This document shows, in pieces, positions 1-10,800 of a stretch of DNA of 64,000 bases. The translations under genes were made by a program, and so were the position numbers. This DNA is from Dictyostelium firmibasis (taxonomy: Eukaryota > Evosea > Eumycetozoa > Dictyosteliales > Dictyosteliaceae): positions 2,714,501 through 2,778,500 of the forward strand of contig CM069767.1 in the NCBI GenBank assembly GCA_036169595.1. The letters are read 5' to 3'. Each line of letters begins with the position of its first letter. Within the stretch, counting starts at the first letter, position 1. The notes under the pieces were generated by a model, which worked only from the letters and a program-made list of their open reading frames with translations, was not told the DNA's origin and did no database searches.

Positions 1-156
1 ATACTGAGTCTTAAACGGTGACTCAATATAATTACGAGTAAAGAAGGATCCAAAAGAATGTTCTAGAACACAGCTGACGTTGAGATTACGGATTATAATA
101 AACGACATATTGATACATAATTAACTGATATAAATTATGTTACCAGTTCTATCACA
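1..156 (-). repeat. 3' LTR of the Ty3/gypsy element (may continue beyond the window)
   Basis: It is identical to 6697-6852. Read on the minus strand the LTR begins TGTGATAGAACTGG directly after a purine-rich tract. The window starts inside or exactly at its far end, so its full length cannot be given. Confidence 0.8.
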
Positions 157-175
157 TTCACCCCTCCTTTAAATT

Positions 176-889
176 TTATGCTGGGTTTCTTCTTGGAAGT
201 ACAACCGGTAAAGTGGCAACTGCTGGACCTTGGACATAATTTGGTAACTGTCTATCTTGAGTTGTTTCTTGGATTCTACTAGCATTTTGGACCGGAGTTC
301 GAGGGATATAATTATTTGGAATGTTGTTATCAGTTCTGGCTTCTCTAGACGAAGGTTGAGAATTAACTACCGGCGAAGGCGTTGGTAAAGTTGGAACTCT
401 TTTTTGAATTACGGGTGGAATATTGAGAATTAATTTGGCTAATCTATGAATATAAACTTTACAATTATCTACATTTTGTAATGGTGAAGCTTTTGAATTT
501 AACGGTAATTCAATTCTGACAACCTGTGGAGAGAGTATCTCAATAACTTTAAATGGGCCTACCCATTTTGGAAGAAATTTATATGTTTGTAAATCTTCTG
601 GAGCTGATCTGTTTTTAAGGAGTATAAAACAACCAATAGTAATCTTTGAAATATTGTATTTTTTCTTACTTCTTTTTTCAATTGATTCGGAAATATTTCT
701 TTTGGCGGTACTAATAGATCTTTTAACCATTCTTTTAACTCTATCACCATATGCTTCGCCTGTTACTGTTCTGGCTGGGAATATATTTTGATCAACTAAC
801 AAATCCAAAGGAACGGTGGGTTCTCTACCATAAAGTAACCTGTACGGAGTAAAGCCTGTGGACGTTTGTATAGCCATTCTATAAGCAAA
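176..889 (-). other. C-terminal integrase part of the same Ty3/gypsy element
   Basis: The protein shows the typical downstream integrase signature (TGFTPYRLLYGREP), then a basic region and a C-terminal beta-rich segment (KWVGPFKVIEI) seen at the end of Ty3/gypsy integrases. A Pro/Ser-rich tail follows. It is separated from the rest of pol by the insertion at 890-3194. Confidence 0.8.
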
Positions 890-1188
890 TCCCTCCGAAA
901 TAAAGTATTTTTATGGTGTCTTTGGTGCATTGGTTTGTTCAGCAAAAATAATCGATCTGCACGCGAAACGGCATAATTTAATTAAAAAATATAAAATTTA
1001 AATCGAAAAAATTAAAATTTGTGTTTTTTAAAAATAAAAATCTCATATTTTAATTAAAATTAATTTTTTTATTTTTTTTTATTTTTTTTTATTTTTTTTT
1101 ATTTTTTATTTTTTTTATTTTTTTTTATTTTTTTATTTTTTTATTTTTTTTGACAAATGGTATTATATTTGAAATATTGATACAATAA

Positions 1189-1278
1189 AGACGATGAAAC
1201 AGAGATGGAAGATTGGGTTGAGGAACTATTTGATCAAATAGTTCCTCATTCCAATCTCTATCTCTGTTTCATCGTCTT
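1189..1278. repeat. Long near-perfect palindrome inside the nested element
   Basis: Two arms of about 44-45 bp meet at TTTGATCAAA (centre near 1233/1234) with almost no loop. The left arm begins AGACGATGAAACAGAGAT and the right arm ends with its complement. A few mismatches and one single-base length difference separate the arms. Confidence 0.9.
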
Positions 1279-1389
1279 CGTCTTCGTAGACATCCTGGTT
1301 ATCATCTGGATTGTTTTTAGTTTTGATTATTATTATTTTGACTTTGATTTTGATATTGGTTTTGAGAAAATTGATGATCAATTTGTAAA

Positions 1390-2150
1390 TGGTTAGTGAA
1401 GATCACAATTATTCATATGATAATGATGATGATGCATCACCCATTAATACGTTTTTGGATCGTCAAATATTGAATTCAGAAATCTATTTGATTTAAATAA
1501 TACCAATACACTTCTACTACTACTACCTCTTCATCCATCACCTTCCAATAATCCTGCTTCTTCATCAAGATCATCACTACTCCTGCTTCACCACCGCTAC
1601 TACCTCTTGATCCACCATCTAATACTCCTGCTTCTTCATCATGATCATCCAATACTCCTGCTTCTTCATCACAATAACAAACTCTCTTTAAATAATACCA
1701 ATACTACTTCTACTACCTCTTCATCATCACCACCATTGAATACACCTGCCTCTTTATCAAGATCATCCAATATCACCACTACCCTACCACTGCTACTGCT
1801 ACTGCTACTGCTACTGCTACTGCTACTGCTACTGCTACTGCTACTGCTACTGCTACTGCTACTGCTACTGCTACTGCTACTGCTACTGCTACTGCTACTG
1901 CTACTGCTACTGCTACTGCTACTGCTACTGCTACTACCTCTTCTTCATCACCACAATCTAATACACCTGCTTCTTCATAACAATCATCTAATACACCTAC
2001 TTCTTCATCACAATCATCTAATACACCTGCTTCATCATCCAATACCACTACTACAACTGCCACTGCTACTAATACTACCTATTCTTCATCACCACGAAAT
2101 ACACCTTCTTCTTCATCTAACACTGGTACTACTTTAAGAATGTCTTCATC
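1390..2150 (+). pseudogene. Degenerate Ser/Thr-rich coding stretch inside the nested element
   Basis: A short reading frame starts at 1390 (MVSEDHNYSYDNDDDASPIN...) and stops near 1494. Downstream, fragments in changing frames repeat the theme S-N-T-P-A-S-S-S around a hexanucleotide array that can encode alternating Thr-Ala. Several stops and frame changes interrupt the stretch, so it cannot make one protein as it stands. It resembles low-complexity Dictyostelium coding sequence. I do not recognise a family. Confidence 0.35.
1788..1936 (+). repeat. Hexanucleotide array (ACTGCT)n
   Basis: About 24-25 near-perfect tandem copies of ACTGCT. This contrasts with the AAT/ATT arrays that make up nearly all other microsatellites here, and it has a far higher G+C content. 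Confidence 0.95.
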
Positions 2151-2280
2151 TGTTTACCAAAAATTTTAGTAAGATTATATTGGCCTGCAACCATTATGGA
2201 TACAGATGGTCATCTATATATGAAGAAATAGAATATATATTAAAAATTAAGTAGGTATGAATTTTTTTAAAAAAAAGAAA

Positions 2281-2403
2281 TACATTTATATTAATGTATA
2301 TAACTTGTAGATTGACCTATTTTAAAATTTATATACAATATTGTTTATTTTAAAATTTTAAAATAGGTCAATCTACAAGTTGTATATACATTAATATAAA
2401 TGT
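2281..2403. repeat. Inverted repeat with about 49 bp arms inside the nested element
   Basis: The left arm 2281-2328 and the right arm ending at 2403 are reverse complements apart from a 2 bp length difference, with a loop of about 25 bp. The arms contain the shared non-repetitive core TTGTAGATTGACCTATTT, so this is not a by-product of A+T richness. Confidence 0.9.
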
Positions 2404-2533
2404 ATTTTAAAATGAACTAATGCACCTGTAAAATATAATCTTGTTATTATATATATTGTTATTATTTGTATAGTTTCAAAAAAAATGAAAAAAAAAATAA
2501 AAAAAAATAAAAAATAAAAAAAAATATTCCTGA

Positions 2534-2665
2534 CGAGCAGCAAAAATTTATTTCAAAAAAATTTGAGAGTGTGGTAGGTGGGATGTATGAAATCTTGAAG
2601 TGGAGTTATGGAAATCAAAAAATTTACATATGTTCTCAGTTGCCAAATGAAAGAAGCCGTTTGTG
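2534..2665 (+). pseudogene. Coding-like remnant inside the nested element
   Basis: A G+C-richer stretch reads as an open frame of about 44 codons (EQQKFISKKFESVVGGMYEI followed by LKWSYGNQKIYICSQLPNERS) ending in a stop. Codon choice and composition look coding, unlike the homopolymer runs on each side. It may be one exon of a decayed transposon or host gene. No family is recognised. Confidence 0.3.
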
Positions 2666-3194
2666 AATATGCGAGTGAAATTTTTGTAAAAAAAAAAAAA
2701 ATATTTACCATTTACAATTTCCTATTTATATTTATTTTTTTTTATATTTTATTATTTAATTTTTTTTTGAATAATTATTAATACATAATAAAAATTTACA
2801 TATAAAAAAAAAAAAAAAAAAATTTTTACTCATAAAAAAAAAAAAAAAAAAAAAAAAATCACCATTTAAAATGACATTATTACTTTTTTTTCATAGTTAT
2901 TGATTAAAAACATCTAAAACACTCATATAACCCAAGAAGATACCTTATCATAATGAAAGGGCCTGTTGTTCTGTTATGACATGGTTATTTTGGAGTGTTG
3001 ATAAGGCTTTTCAAAACTCCGCAAGATCTAAAAAAATAAAAAAATAAAAAAAATATTTTTTTAATTTAAATTTTAATTATTTTTATTTTTATTTTTAAAT
3101 TAATTTTTTCCCGGGTTATATAACAAATAAAATCGAATGCACCAGATTATTGGTCATTTTAATATGAACTTATCAATACTAAAAACCGGAGGGA

Positions 3195-6100
3195 AACATG
3201 AATCTAAGTATAAATCCCAGAAAACATGATAATCCGAAACATAAGATTTAATCATTAACACTAATGTTTTGTTAAATCTTTCCACTAGTCCATCAGTTTG
3301 AGGGTGATATGGAGTCGTGTTGGCTTTCTTAATTTTGAAGACTTCATTTAAATTACTAATAACCTTATTGATGAACGAAGTTCCTAAATCCGATAGAAGT
3401 TTCTTAGGAGCACCATGGCGAGCAATAATTAAATTATAATAATGTATAGCAGTGGTTTCAGCTGAACAGTCTTCTGTGGCGACTGCTTCTACCCATTTAG
3501 TCAAGTAGTCCGAGAAAACTAAAATGTATGCATTGTTCCTGGATGTTCTTTCTCTGATTGGACCAATAAAATCGACAGCTACAACTTCGAACGGCTCCGA
3601 AACAACTATGGTACCAACTGGACTTCTCAATACATCATGCGGGCTTGTTTTAGTTTTTTGACAACTATCACAATTATTAATGTAGGTTCTAACGTCTAAA
3701 AACATATTTTTCCAATAAAATCTCCTAGAAATTTTTTCAAATGTTTTTTGATAACCTAAGTGACCGCCTGTTAAAGAATCATCATGAAAAATTTCTATTA
3801 CTTGATTCACTAAAGAGTTTGGAACAACCACACATCTTGCAACAACTTGAAGTTTTTTAAAAAATTTGTTAGGATTGACGATTAAACGATATAAAACACC
3901 ATTAAATAAAGTATAAAAAGGTTCTTCTGCCGTTAATCTGGATGCTACATCTTTATCCAATTCTTGTTTCTTTTCTAATAAATGATTAATAATTAATTTT
4001 AATTTTGGATCAGCTGCTTGTTCAATTTTAAAATTACCAATATCCATAATATCAATTTCAGGTTGATCAATATTATTAATTAACGCTGTCAATGGGCATC
4101 TTGAAAGCGCATCTGCAACTGTATTCATCTTACCAGATCTGTAGGTGAATTTAATGTTGTATGCACCTAATTTGACATTCCAATTTATTAATCTCTTATT
4201 TTTAATTTTACCATTACCAGTTTTTAAAACTGTTATTGCTATATTATCGGTTATGACCTCCACCTTTGAAGACCCAATAATATGATGAAAATAATCCAAA
4301 GAATCCACCACTGATAGACATTCTTTTTCAGAGGTTGAAAAGTTAACTTCAGCACCTTTGATTGATCTTGAGAAAAAGGAAATGATTTTATCATTTTGTT
4401 TGAGTACTGAACCAATTCCAATGTCACTAGCATCGGTTTCTAAAATATAATCTTGTGCTGGATTCGGATAAGATAGTATCACTTTCTGATTAACTAAATC
4501 ATTGATTATTTGAATAATGATTTGCCTATGACTGTCTGACCAACTAAATTTATTTTCTTTTTTAATTAGAGAATATATAGGTACTAGTTTTGAAGATAAA
4601 TTCTTGACATGTCTTCTAAAGTAATTGATCGTTCCTAATAATCTCTGTAATTCCTTAATATTAGATGGATTGACTAATTTTAATAAAGGATCTATTCGTG
4701 AGTAATCTATCTCTACTCCTTTATCTGAGACCGAGTGACCTAAAAATTTAATTTGAGATCTGAAAAATTGACATTTTTTTAATTTTATTTTTAATTTGTG
4801 TTGATTTAATATTTCAAATACACTATCCAAGTGTTGTTGATGGACTTGATTATTTTCAGAAAAAATTAAAATATCATCGAAATATACTAAAACAAATTTT
4901 CTAATAAAAGAGCTAAAAATCTTATTCATCACCCTCTGAAATGTTGCGGGTGCATTCGTTAATCCGAATGGCATCACATTAAATTCAAAAAGACCGAACG
5001 GAGTTGCGAATGCCGTTAAATATTTAGATTCTTCTTTGATAGGAATTTGATGATAACCAGAGACCATATCCAACTTTGAAAAAATTTTCGCATCTTTCAA
5101 ATTTGACCAAAGATCATCAATGTTGGGAATTGGAAATCGATCTTTGATGGTTATATTATTTAATTTACTATAATTAACACACATTCTAAAAGACTCTGCT
5201 TTCGGAACTAATACAATACTTGACGCTACTGGAGAATTCGATTCTCTGATAATTTTATTTTTAATCAACTCTTTTATGTGACTATCCAAAAAATTCTTTT
5301 GATCCTCACTGAACTTTACTGGATAAGGATAAAAATCTACAATTGAAGTATTCAATCTTATTTCATGGATGACATTTGAAATTTTTCCTGGGTTCGTTAA
5401 ATTATCAGTGAATACTTTATTCCATTTATTTACTAAAGTTTTAACTGATTCCTTGTGAACATCATCCGAAATGTCACCGGAACTGGACGAACTAGATATT
5501 ACTTCCTTAGTTGGATTTATAACTTCAACAATTGAGTTCAAATGATGATTATCTAGATTGAATACTGAATCCAATTCAGTAGAATTCATTGGGTAATCAA
5601 ACTGAAGTTCATTGAATACCTTAACTTCGGAAATTGTGTTTGTTGATTCTTTAATGATGATCGGAAGACCATGGAATGGAAGGAGTTTTGTAAATGATCC
5701 GTTAATAGATAAAGTATTGGTTTGAAGGTTAATACAAGAATTAGCTTCTAATAATAAGTCAATACCAATGACACATTTAAGTTTAATTTCATCAGATACC
5801 AAGACGTTATTGATGACCAAAGCTCTACTATTTCTGGAAACGGCCAAGCTTAAAGAAGTTTTCCCGATCACTTTGATTGATGTGTTGTTGGCAGCACCAA
5901 GACTTTTTTCAATTTTTGTAATATTGCAATTTAATTTCTCTGCCAACTCTTTATGAATTACGGTGACTGAAGATCCTGTGTCAATTAAACATCTAGTTTT
6001 TTCTTTATTTAACTCTAGAATAGCAACCAAACTTCCTGAAATAGTCTTCTCATTACTTATACTAGATATTAAATTGATTTCGACTCTGCAGTCTTCTGCT

Positions 6101-6270
6101 GAGTGGTTGGTGTATCCACAGATTGCACAATTTCTTCCTGACTCCTGATTCTGGTTTCTAAAATTTCTATTATTTCTATTTTTAAAATTATTATTATTAT
6201 TATTATTATATCTGTTATTATTATTAAAATTATTATTATTAAAATTATTATTATTATTATTATTATTAAA

Positions 6271-6311
<41 letters not shown>

Positions 6312-6468
6312 AATTATTATTATTATTAAAATTATTATTATTATTAAAATTATTATTATTTCTATTATTAAAATTATTATATCTATTATATCTATTATTA
6401 TTAAAATTTGTATTATTTTTAAAATTTGGACTATTATTAATTTTTTTTTCTTTATTAATTGCTATCAT
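3195..6468 (-). other. pol region of the Ty3/gypsy element: CCHC, protease, RT, RNase H, integrase core
   Basis: The reading frame begins with a low-complexity Asn/Phe-rich segment of about 95 residues. Next come a CCHC knuckle (C-x2-C-x4-H-x4-C), a retroviral-type protease (LIDTGSSVTVI), an RT fingers/palm with the motif VYFDDIL, RNase H (ETDASDIGIG) and an integrase with an H-x-H/C-x2-C zinc-binding N-terminus. The integrase core carries VDFIGP and LLSDLGTSF. The frame ends where the nested element starts. This is a fossil element part; no host function is inferred. Confidence 0.85.
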
Positions 6469-6696
6469 CTCTTGATAATTATCATTATCCCCATAATAAT
6501 TTTGAAAATTATTGTAATTCTCATCTTCATTATAGTAATTTTGGATATTATTAATTTCTTGATTTATTTTTATATTTATTTTATTTATATTTTATTTATT
6601 TATTATATTTATTTATTTTTATATTTTATTTATTTATTTTATATTTGATTGTAAATTGAAAAGACTGCCGAAAATAAATAAATTTATTTTCTTTTT

Positions 6697-6852
6697 ATAC
6701 TGAGTCTTAAACGGTGACTCAATATAATTACGAGTAAAGAAGGATCCAAAAGAATGTTCTAGAACACAGCTGACGTTGAGATTACGGATTATAATAAACG
6801 ACATATTGATACATAATTAACTGATATAAATTATGTTACCAGTTCTATCACA
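6697..6852 (-). repeat. 5' LTR of the Ty3/gypsy element
   Basis: It matches positions 1-156 without a difference. The outer end at about 6852 is followed by ordinary A+T-rich flank and then, about 37 bp further on, by a tRNA-like unit with A- and B-box motifs. The inner end is not certain because the left copy is cut by the window edge. Confidence 0.8.
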
Positions 6853-6888
6853 TTCTAATTTTATTTACATTATTTTTTTTAAATATAT

Positions 6889-7080
6889 GGGGGGGCTTAG
6901 CATAGTGGTTTCACACAGAATAACACAGCCTCCATGGCCTTGGTTCAAGTCTTGGTCATACCACGAATTAATGTGGTCACAGAAAAAAAAAAATTTAAAA
7001 TTAAAATAATTAATAAATAAAAACTAGATTCGAACACATCCAATTGGATGAGGTTATTAAAAAAAAAATTTTTAAATATA
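6889..7080 (+). repeat. tRNA-like repeat unit 1
   Basis: The unit begins GGGGGCTTAGCATAGTGG, which fits a Pol III A box (TAGCATAGTGG). About 35 bp on it has a B-box-like GGTTCAAGTCT, then a small hairpin (CCACGAATTAATGTGG). Its 3' half ends with GATTCGAACACATCCAATTGGATG, read here in two parts: GATTCGAACACATCC, then AATTGGATG. On the opposite strand this half reads as a second B-box-like motif (TGTTCGAATC). It does not fold into a full tRNA cloverleaf by eye. Confidence 0.8.
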
Positions 7081-7084
7081 TATA

Positions 7085-7265
7085 GTGGGGGGCTTAGCAT
7101 AGTGGTTTCACACAGAATAACACAGCCTCCATGGCCTTGGTCCAAGTCTTGGTCATACCACGAATTAATGTGGTCACAGAAAAAAAATTTTAAAATAAAA
7201 TAATTAATAAATAAAAACATGATTCGAACACATCCAATTGGATGAGGTTATTAAAAAAAAAAATT
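7085..7265 (+). repeat. tRNA-like repeat unit 2
   Basis: This is a tandem copy of the unit at 6889-7080 with the same order: A-box-like TTAGCATAGTGG, B-box-like GGTCCAAGTCT, CCACG..GTGG hairpin and a 3' ATTCGAACACATCC block. Only a few bases differ, so the tandem duplication is recent. Confidence 0.8.
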
Positions 7266-7275
7266 TTTAAATTTT

Positions 7276-7433
7276 AGTGGGCGCTTAGTGGTTTCACACT
7301 GAATAAGACAGCCTCTATGGTTTCACACTGAATAAGACAGCCTCCTTGGTTCAAGTCTTGGTCATACCACGAATTAAAGTGGTCACAGAAAAAAAATTTT
7401 TAAATTAAAATAATTAATAAATAAAAAAAAAGT
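7276..7433 (+). repeat. tRNA-like repeat unit 3, diverged
   Basis: A third tandem copy with an internal duplication of TGGTTTCACACTGAATAAGA (starting at about 7289 and 7319). The A box is shortened, and the 3' ATTCGAACACATCC block is missing. It is followed by plain A/T runs up to 7467. Confidence 0.7.
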
Positions 7434-7467
7434 TTTTAAAAAAAAAAAAAAATTTTTAAAAAATATT

Positions 7468-7762
7468 AATGAATATCAGAGAATACAAAATCAAAAGAAC
7501 CGAAAGAGAATGATTCACGATGACATAAAACCTGTCTCCTTTGAAGAAATTTTCCAATAGATATGAAGCTTAACTCTCTCAATTGAAAGATGAAATATTT
7601 AAAAGAATCATTCAAGAAAATGTGGAAATAATTCTTGAATTGAATATTAAGTAATAAGTTTTCCAACGAAGATCATGACGAGTGGGTGCCATTACATTAT
7701 TTAGAAAATTGTAAAGAGCAAATTAAAGTATTTGAAGAAGGATTAATAAAAGAATCTATTTA
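7468..7762 (+). pseudogene. Relic of an unrecognised protein gene
   Basis: Between the tRNA-like repeats and copG there is a 295 bp island with coding composition. Its last part is an open frame ending in a stop: LSNKFSNEDHDEWVPLHYLE then NCKEQIKVFEEGLIKESI. Upstream pieces in other frames (NIREYKIKRTERE, DDIKPVSFEEIFQ, QLKDEIFKRIIQENVEIILEL) look like the same kind of protein, but stops and frame changes separate them. It is most likely a broken copy of a multi-copy Dictyostelium family. The family itself I cannot name. Confidence 0.4.
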
Positions 7763-7823
7763 ATAATTTTTTAATTTTCATTGACTATTTTTTATTTTTA
7801 TTTTATTATTTTTTTTTTAAAAT

Positions 7824-10800
7824 CTATTTTTCAACGAAAGCAGAAATTACAAAATCATTCAATGATTCATCATCAGATTTGACAGTTAATTCTACATCGG
7901 TATTTGTTTGAGATTGATCCAACTTCATTCTAGCTCTAACATAAATCAATTGATTATTTAAGGATTTACCTGTGAGATAAAGGATATGTTTGACAGATTT
8001 CGGAGCCACAACTTCAGATTTTTCAGCTGGAGCCATACCCAATGTTTTAATAATTTGTTTCACAGCCTCATCGATAGATTTAACACCAACCAAAGAAAAG
8101 GTTTGAACCAATTGAGTATCCTCAGACATTTTCTTCCAATCCTCAGAGAAGTTACCAACGAAAGCTCTATTGAGGAAATCTTTTGGAACGATTTCCATTC
8201 TCTCCAAACTGTATTGGTCGTCGTAACCTGGTTCATCGAGCTCACCAGTTGATGGATCGACCTCTTTAACTTTGAATTTGAGGTTATTACTGAGAGAACA
8301 CAATGGATAACCATTGACAGGGTTGTAACGAATTGCCACATAGCATTGTTGTGGTTCACCATATGGGAGTACATCGATTGGAATTGAACATTCATATTTT
8401 AATAATTTTACATCGGATGGCACCATTTTAACCGATACGTTTGACAATTGTTGTTCATTGAGAGTATTGGTACAATTGAATTGGAACACGATATGTTCAC
8501 GATAGATATGTTTGACACAATTGACGACATATTCAGTTTCGGTTTCAGTGAGTTCAATGTATTCGCTTGATTTCAAAAGTTTACCAAAAGTAGAAAACTG
8601 TGGAATTTGAGAGAGTTTGCTAACAAATGATTCTGGGCCAGATGATTCTTCGGTGGCAGTGTTGCTAGCTTTTGGTGTACCTGTGACAGAATCACCTTTT
8701 TTAGAGGCACCAGTTGAGAATGGTGATTTGCCATCACCAAGAAGTGGTGATTGATATGTTTCAGCAACGGTACTAACAGATGCGATATCAAATGGTTCAC
8801 TGAAATCACCTTGATGTAAGTAAGCCTCTAAACTCTTTTGTAAGTTATTTAAAGGTACTGGTACATCATCCATGAGTACCTTATTGAGATAACGAGTATC
8901 ATTTTCTTTGAACAATTTAAGATAGAGGGTAGCTCTATCACGAACTTCATCATCTTCATCTAAAAGACATCTTTGAAGGAGAATGACGACCTTCTCTTTC
9001 ATTGGTTCATAGAGAAGACCAAATTTAGCGATCGAAGTAACGGCAGCAGCACGAATGATTCCACCATCCAATAAAACCCTATTGTAAATGTATCTCATGT
9101 ATTGAGCTGGTGAAGAAGTTAATGGACCCTCTTGGCCGATCAAATGAAGAATTTGTACAGAGAGATCAGGGAAATCACAATCCTCAATGTAATCACATAA
9201 CTCTGTCAATGCAATCTCTTTAGACTCTGGAATATTGTTGACCACTGTTAAAATTGCGTCCAATGTTGCTTGTTTAAGTTGTAATGTTCCCTCGTCTCTG
9301 AGAATTTTGTTCAAAAAAATGATCAAATGTTTGTATTTCTTTGGGAATTTTTGACTGAGTGATGTTATAGCATCAACAACAACAATCTTGAATTCATCAT
9401 TGATATCACCTAAAAAGTTTGCAATTTGTTTAATTAATCTCTCTACATTGGATTCATTACCGACTTTTAATAAAGTTGTAATTGCTAATGTTGCAATACT
9501 TCTATTCGTATCTGTAATTAAATTTTCCATATCCAAATTACATGGTATAACTGCTGTTGGATTGGTTTGTGCCAACTATAAAAAAAAAGTTGTTTTTATT
9601 CATTTCATTTCAAAATTCAAATTTGATTTAATTTAATTTGTAAAATTGTTAGTAAAAGAAAATAATAAAATAAAATAAATAATTAAATTTATTACCTTAT
9701 TTAATGTACGAACAGCAGCAAATCTTAAAGTTGGTTTTGTTGAATTTAAAAAGTTTTGTAAAACTCCAACAGCAGAGTTAATTTCCTTATTTGAAACATT
9801 TTTAAATGTACAAATTGAACGGGCTGCTTCATATGCAAGCATTTCATTCTTACTTCTTAAACATGATTCAATATATTCACGGAAAATTCTATCTCTGTTT
9901 AATAGTGACAAAATTATCAATTGTTAGTATTGATTAACTTTTTTTTCTTTCGAAAATTAATTTTTTTAAAAAAAATAAAATACCCACTCTGTATTTGTTT
10001 CTTCAATAACTTCAACACAACATCTAATTAAATATGATTGAGCATATGGTGAACGAAGTGAATTTTTAATTAAATTACTAACCAATTTAGAGACTGCTAA
10101 ACGATCATGTTGTTTAATTCTATGTAATAATGCTAATGCATGATATTGAACCATATTTGATTTATTTGAGATTGCTTCTTGAACTTCATTAGCCCATCTC
10201 TTTACGATCTCTGGACATACCTTTAATAAATGAATACTTGAGACAAGTGCTGCTGATGATACATGTGGATCCTTTTCAACGATACTTTGTTTAAAGTATC
10301 TTTCAATTTGTGGTAAAATTGAACTCTAATATTATTAGGGAGAAAAAAACAAATAAAAAAAATAAAAAATAAAAAAAAACAATTAATTAACGAGTACTTG
10401 TCAAGTGGAAATTTAGGAGGTGAAAAAATAAAGGAACAAATGAAATGGATAAATGAAAATTATAAAACCAATAATAACATACATCAGTGATTTTACATAA
10501 AATTCTAATTGCATTTGCTCTGTACAATTCAATCTTATGTGACATATCTTTTGTTAATGAACTGATAACAATGATTGCATCTTGTGAAATGGTTGATAAT
10601 TCTTTTAACAATAAATACATCAATCTTCTTAATGGAATCTATTTTTTTTTTTTATAATAATTAATTAAACAATTAAAATCTATTCATAAAAAAACTTGGT
10701 TTTTTATTTTTTTTTTTTTAAAATGCTTACATCTTTAGATTGAAATAATTTAGTGGCAGCAAAGAAAATATCAGTTGCTTCTGTCTTTGTAAAACTATCA

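Larger units (their letters stand above)
890..3194. mobile_element. DNA-transposon-like insertion with terminal inverted repeats, unclassified
   Basis: The two ends read TCCCTCCG at 890-897 and CGGAGGGA at 3187-3194, an 8 bp perfect inverted repeat. Beyond it the ends continue as an imperfect inverted match: AGTATT lies at the same distance from each end, and GGTGCATT is present near both. The 2305 bp insert lies inside the integrase reading frame of the LTR element, so it is younger than that element. It contains two long palindromes (1189-1278 and 2281-2403), a hexanucleotide array, a Ser/Thr-rich degenerate coding stretch and a short coding-like stretch at 2534-2665, but no transposase motif I can name. 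Target-site duplication is unclear because the flanks are A-rich. It may be a non-autonomous or decayed relative of the Dictyostelium Tdd/DDT/thug elements. Confidence 0.65.
1..6852 (-). mobile_element. Ty3/gypsy LTR retrotransposon, probably DGLT-A, with a nested insertion
   Basis: The element runs right to left. Its 5' LTR is at the right (about 6697-6852) and its 3' LTR at the left edge (1-156). In the 3300 bp right-hand coding part one reads, in order, an Asn-rich stretch, a CCHC zinc knuckle, an aspartic protease motif (IDTGSSVTVI), reverse transcriptase with YFDD, RNase H with a DAS motif, and an integrase with an HHCC zinc finger and the D,D part of its core. A further C-terminal integrase part lies at 176-889. 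A purine-rich tract lies directly inside the left LTR (about 157-172, read on the minus strand). The two LTR copies are identical over the 159 bp that can be compared, so the insertion is young. The element is not whole, because a 2.3 kb DNA element (890-3194) interrupts it. The DGLT-A assignment rests on domain order, short LTRs and position beside a tRNA-like unit; Skipper is less likely because no chromodomain is evident. Confidence 0.85.

Noticed and set aside
1607-2137. Long polyLeu/His frame (plus) and polyVal/Ala frame (minus)
   Set aside because: They are frame shadows of the (ACTGCT)n array and its degenerate Ser/Thr-rich surroundings; no start or family is seen.
6889-7433. CRISPR-like direct repeats
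   Set aside because: Units are tandem, about 185 bp, without unique spacers, in a eukaryotic genome; tRNA-like motifs explain them better.
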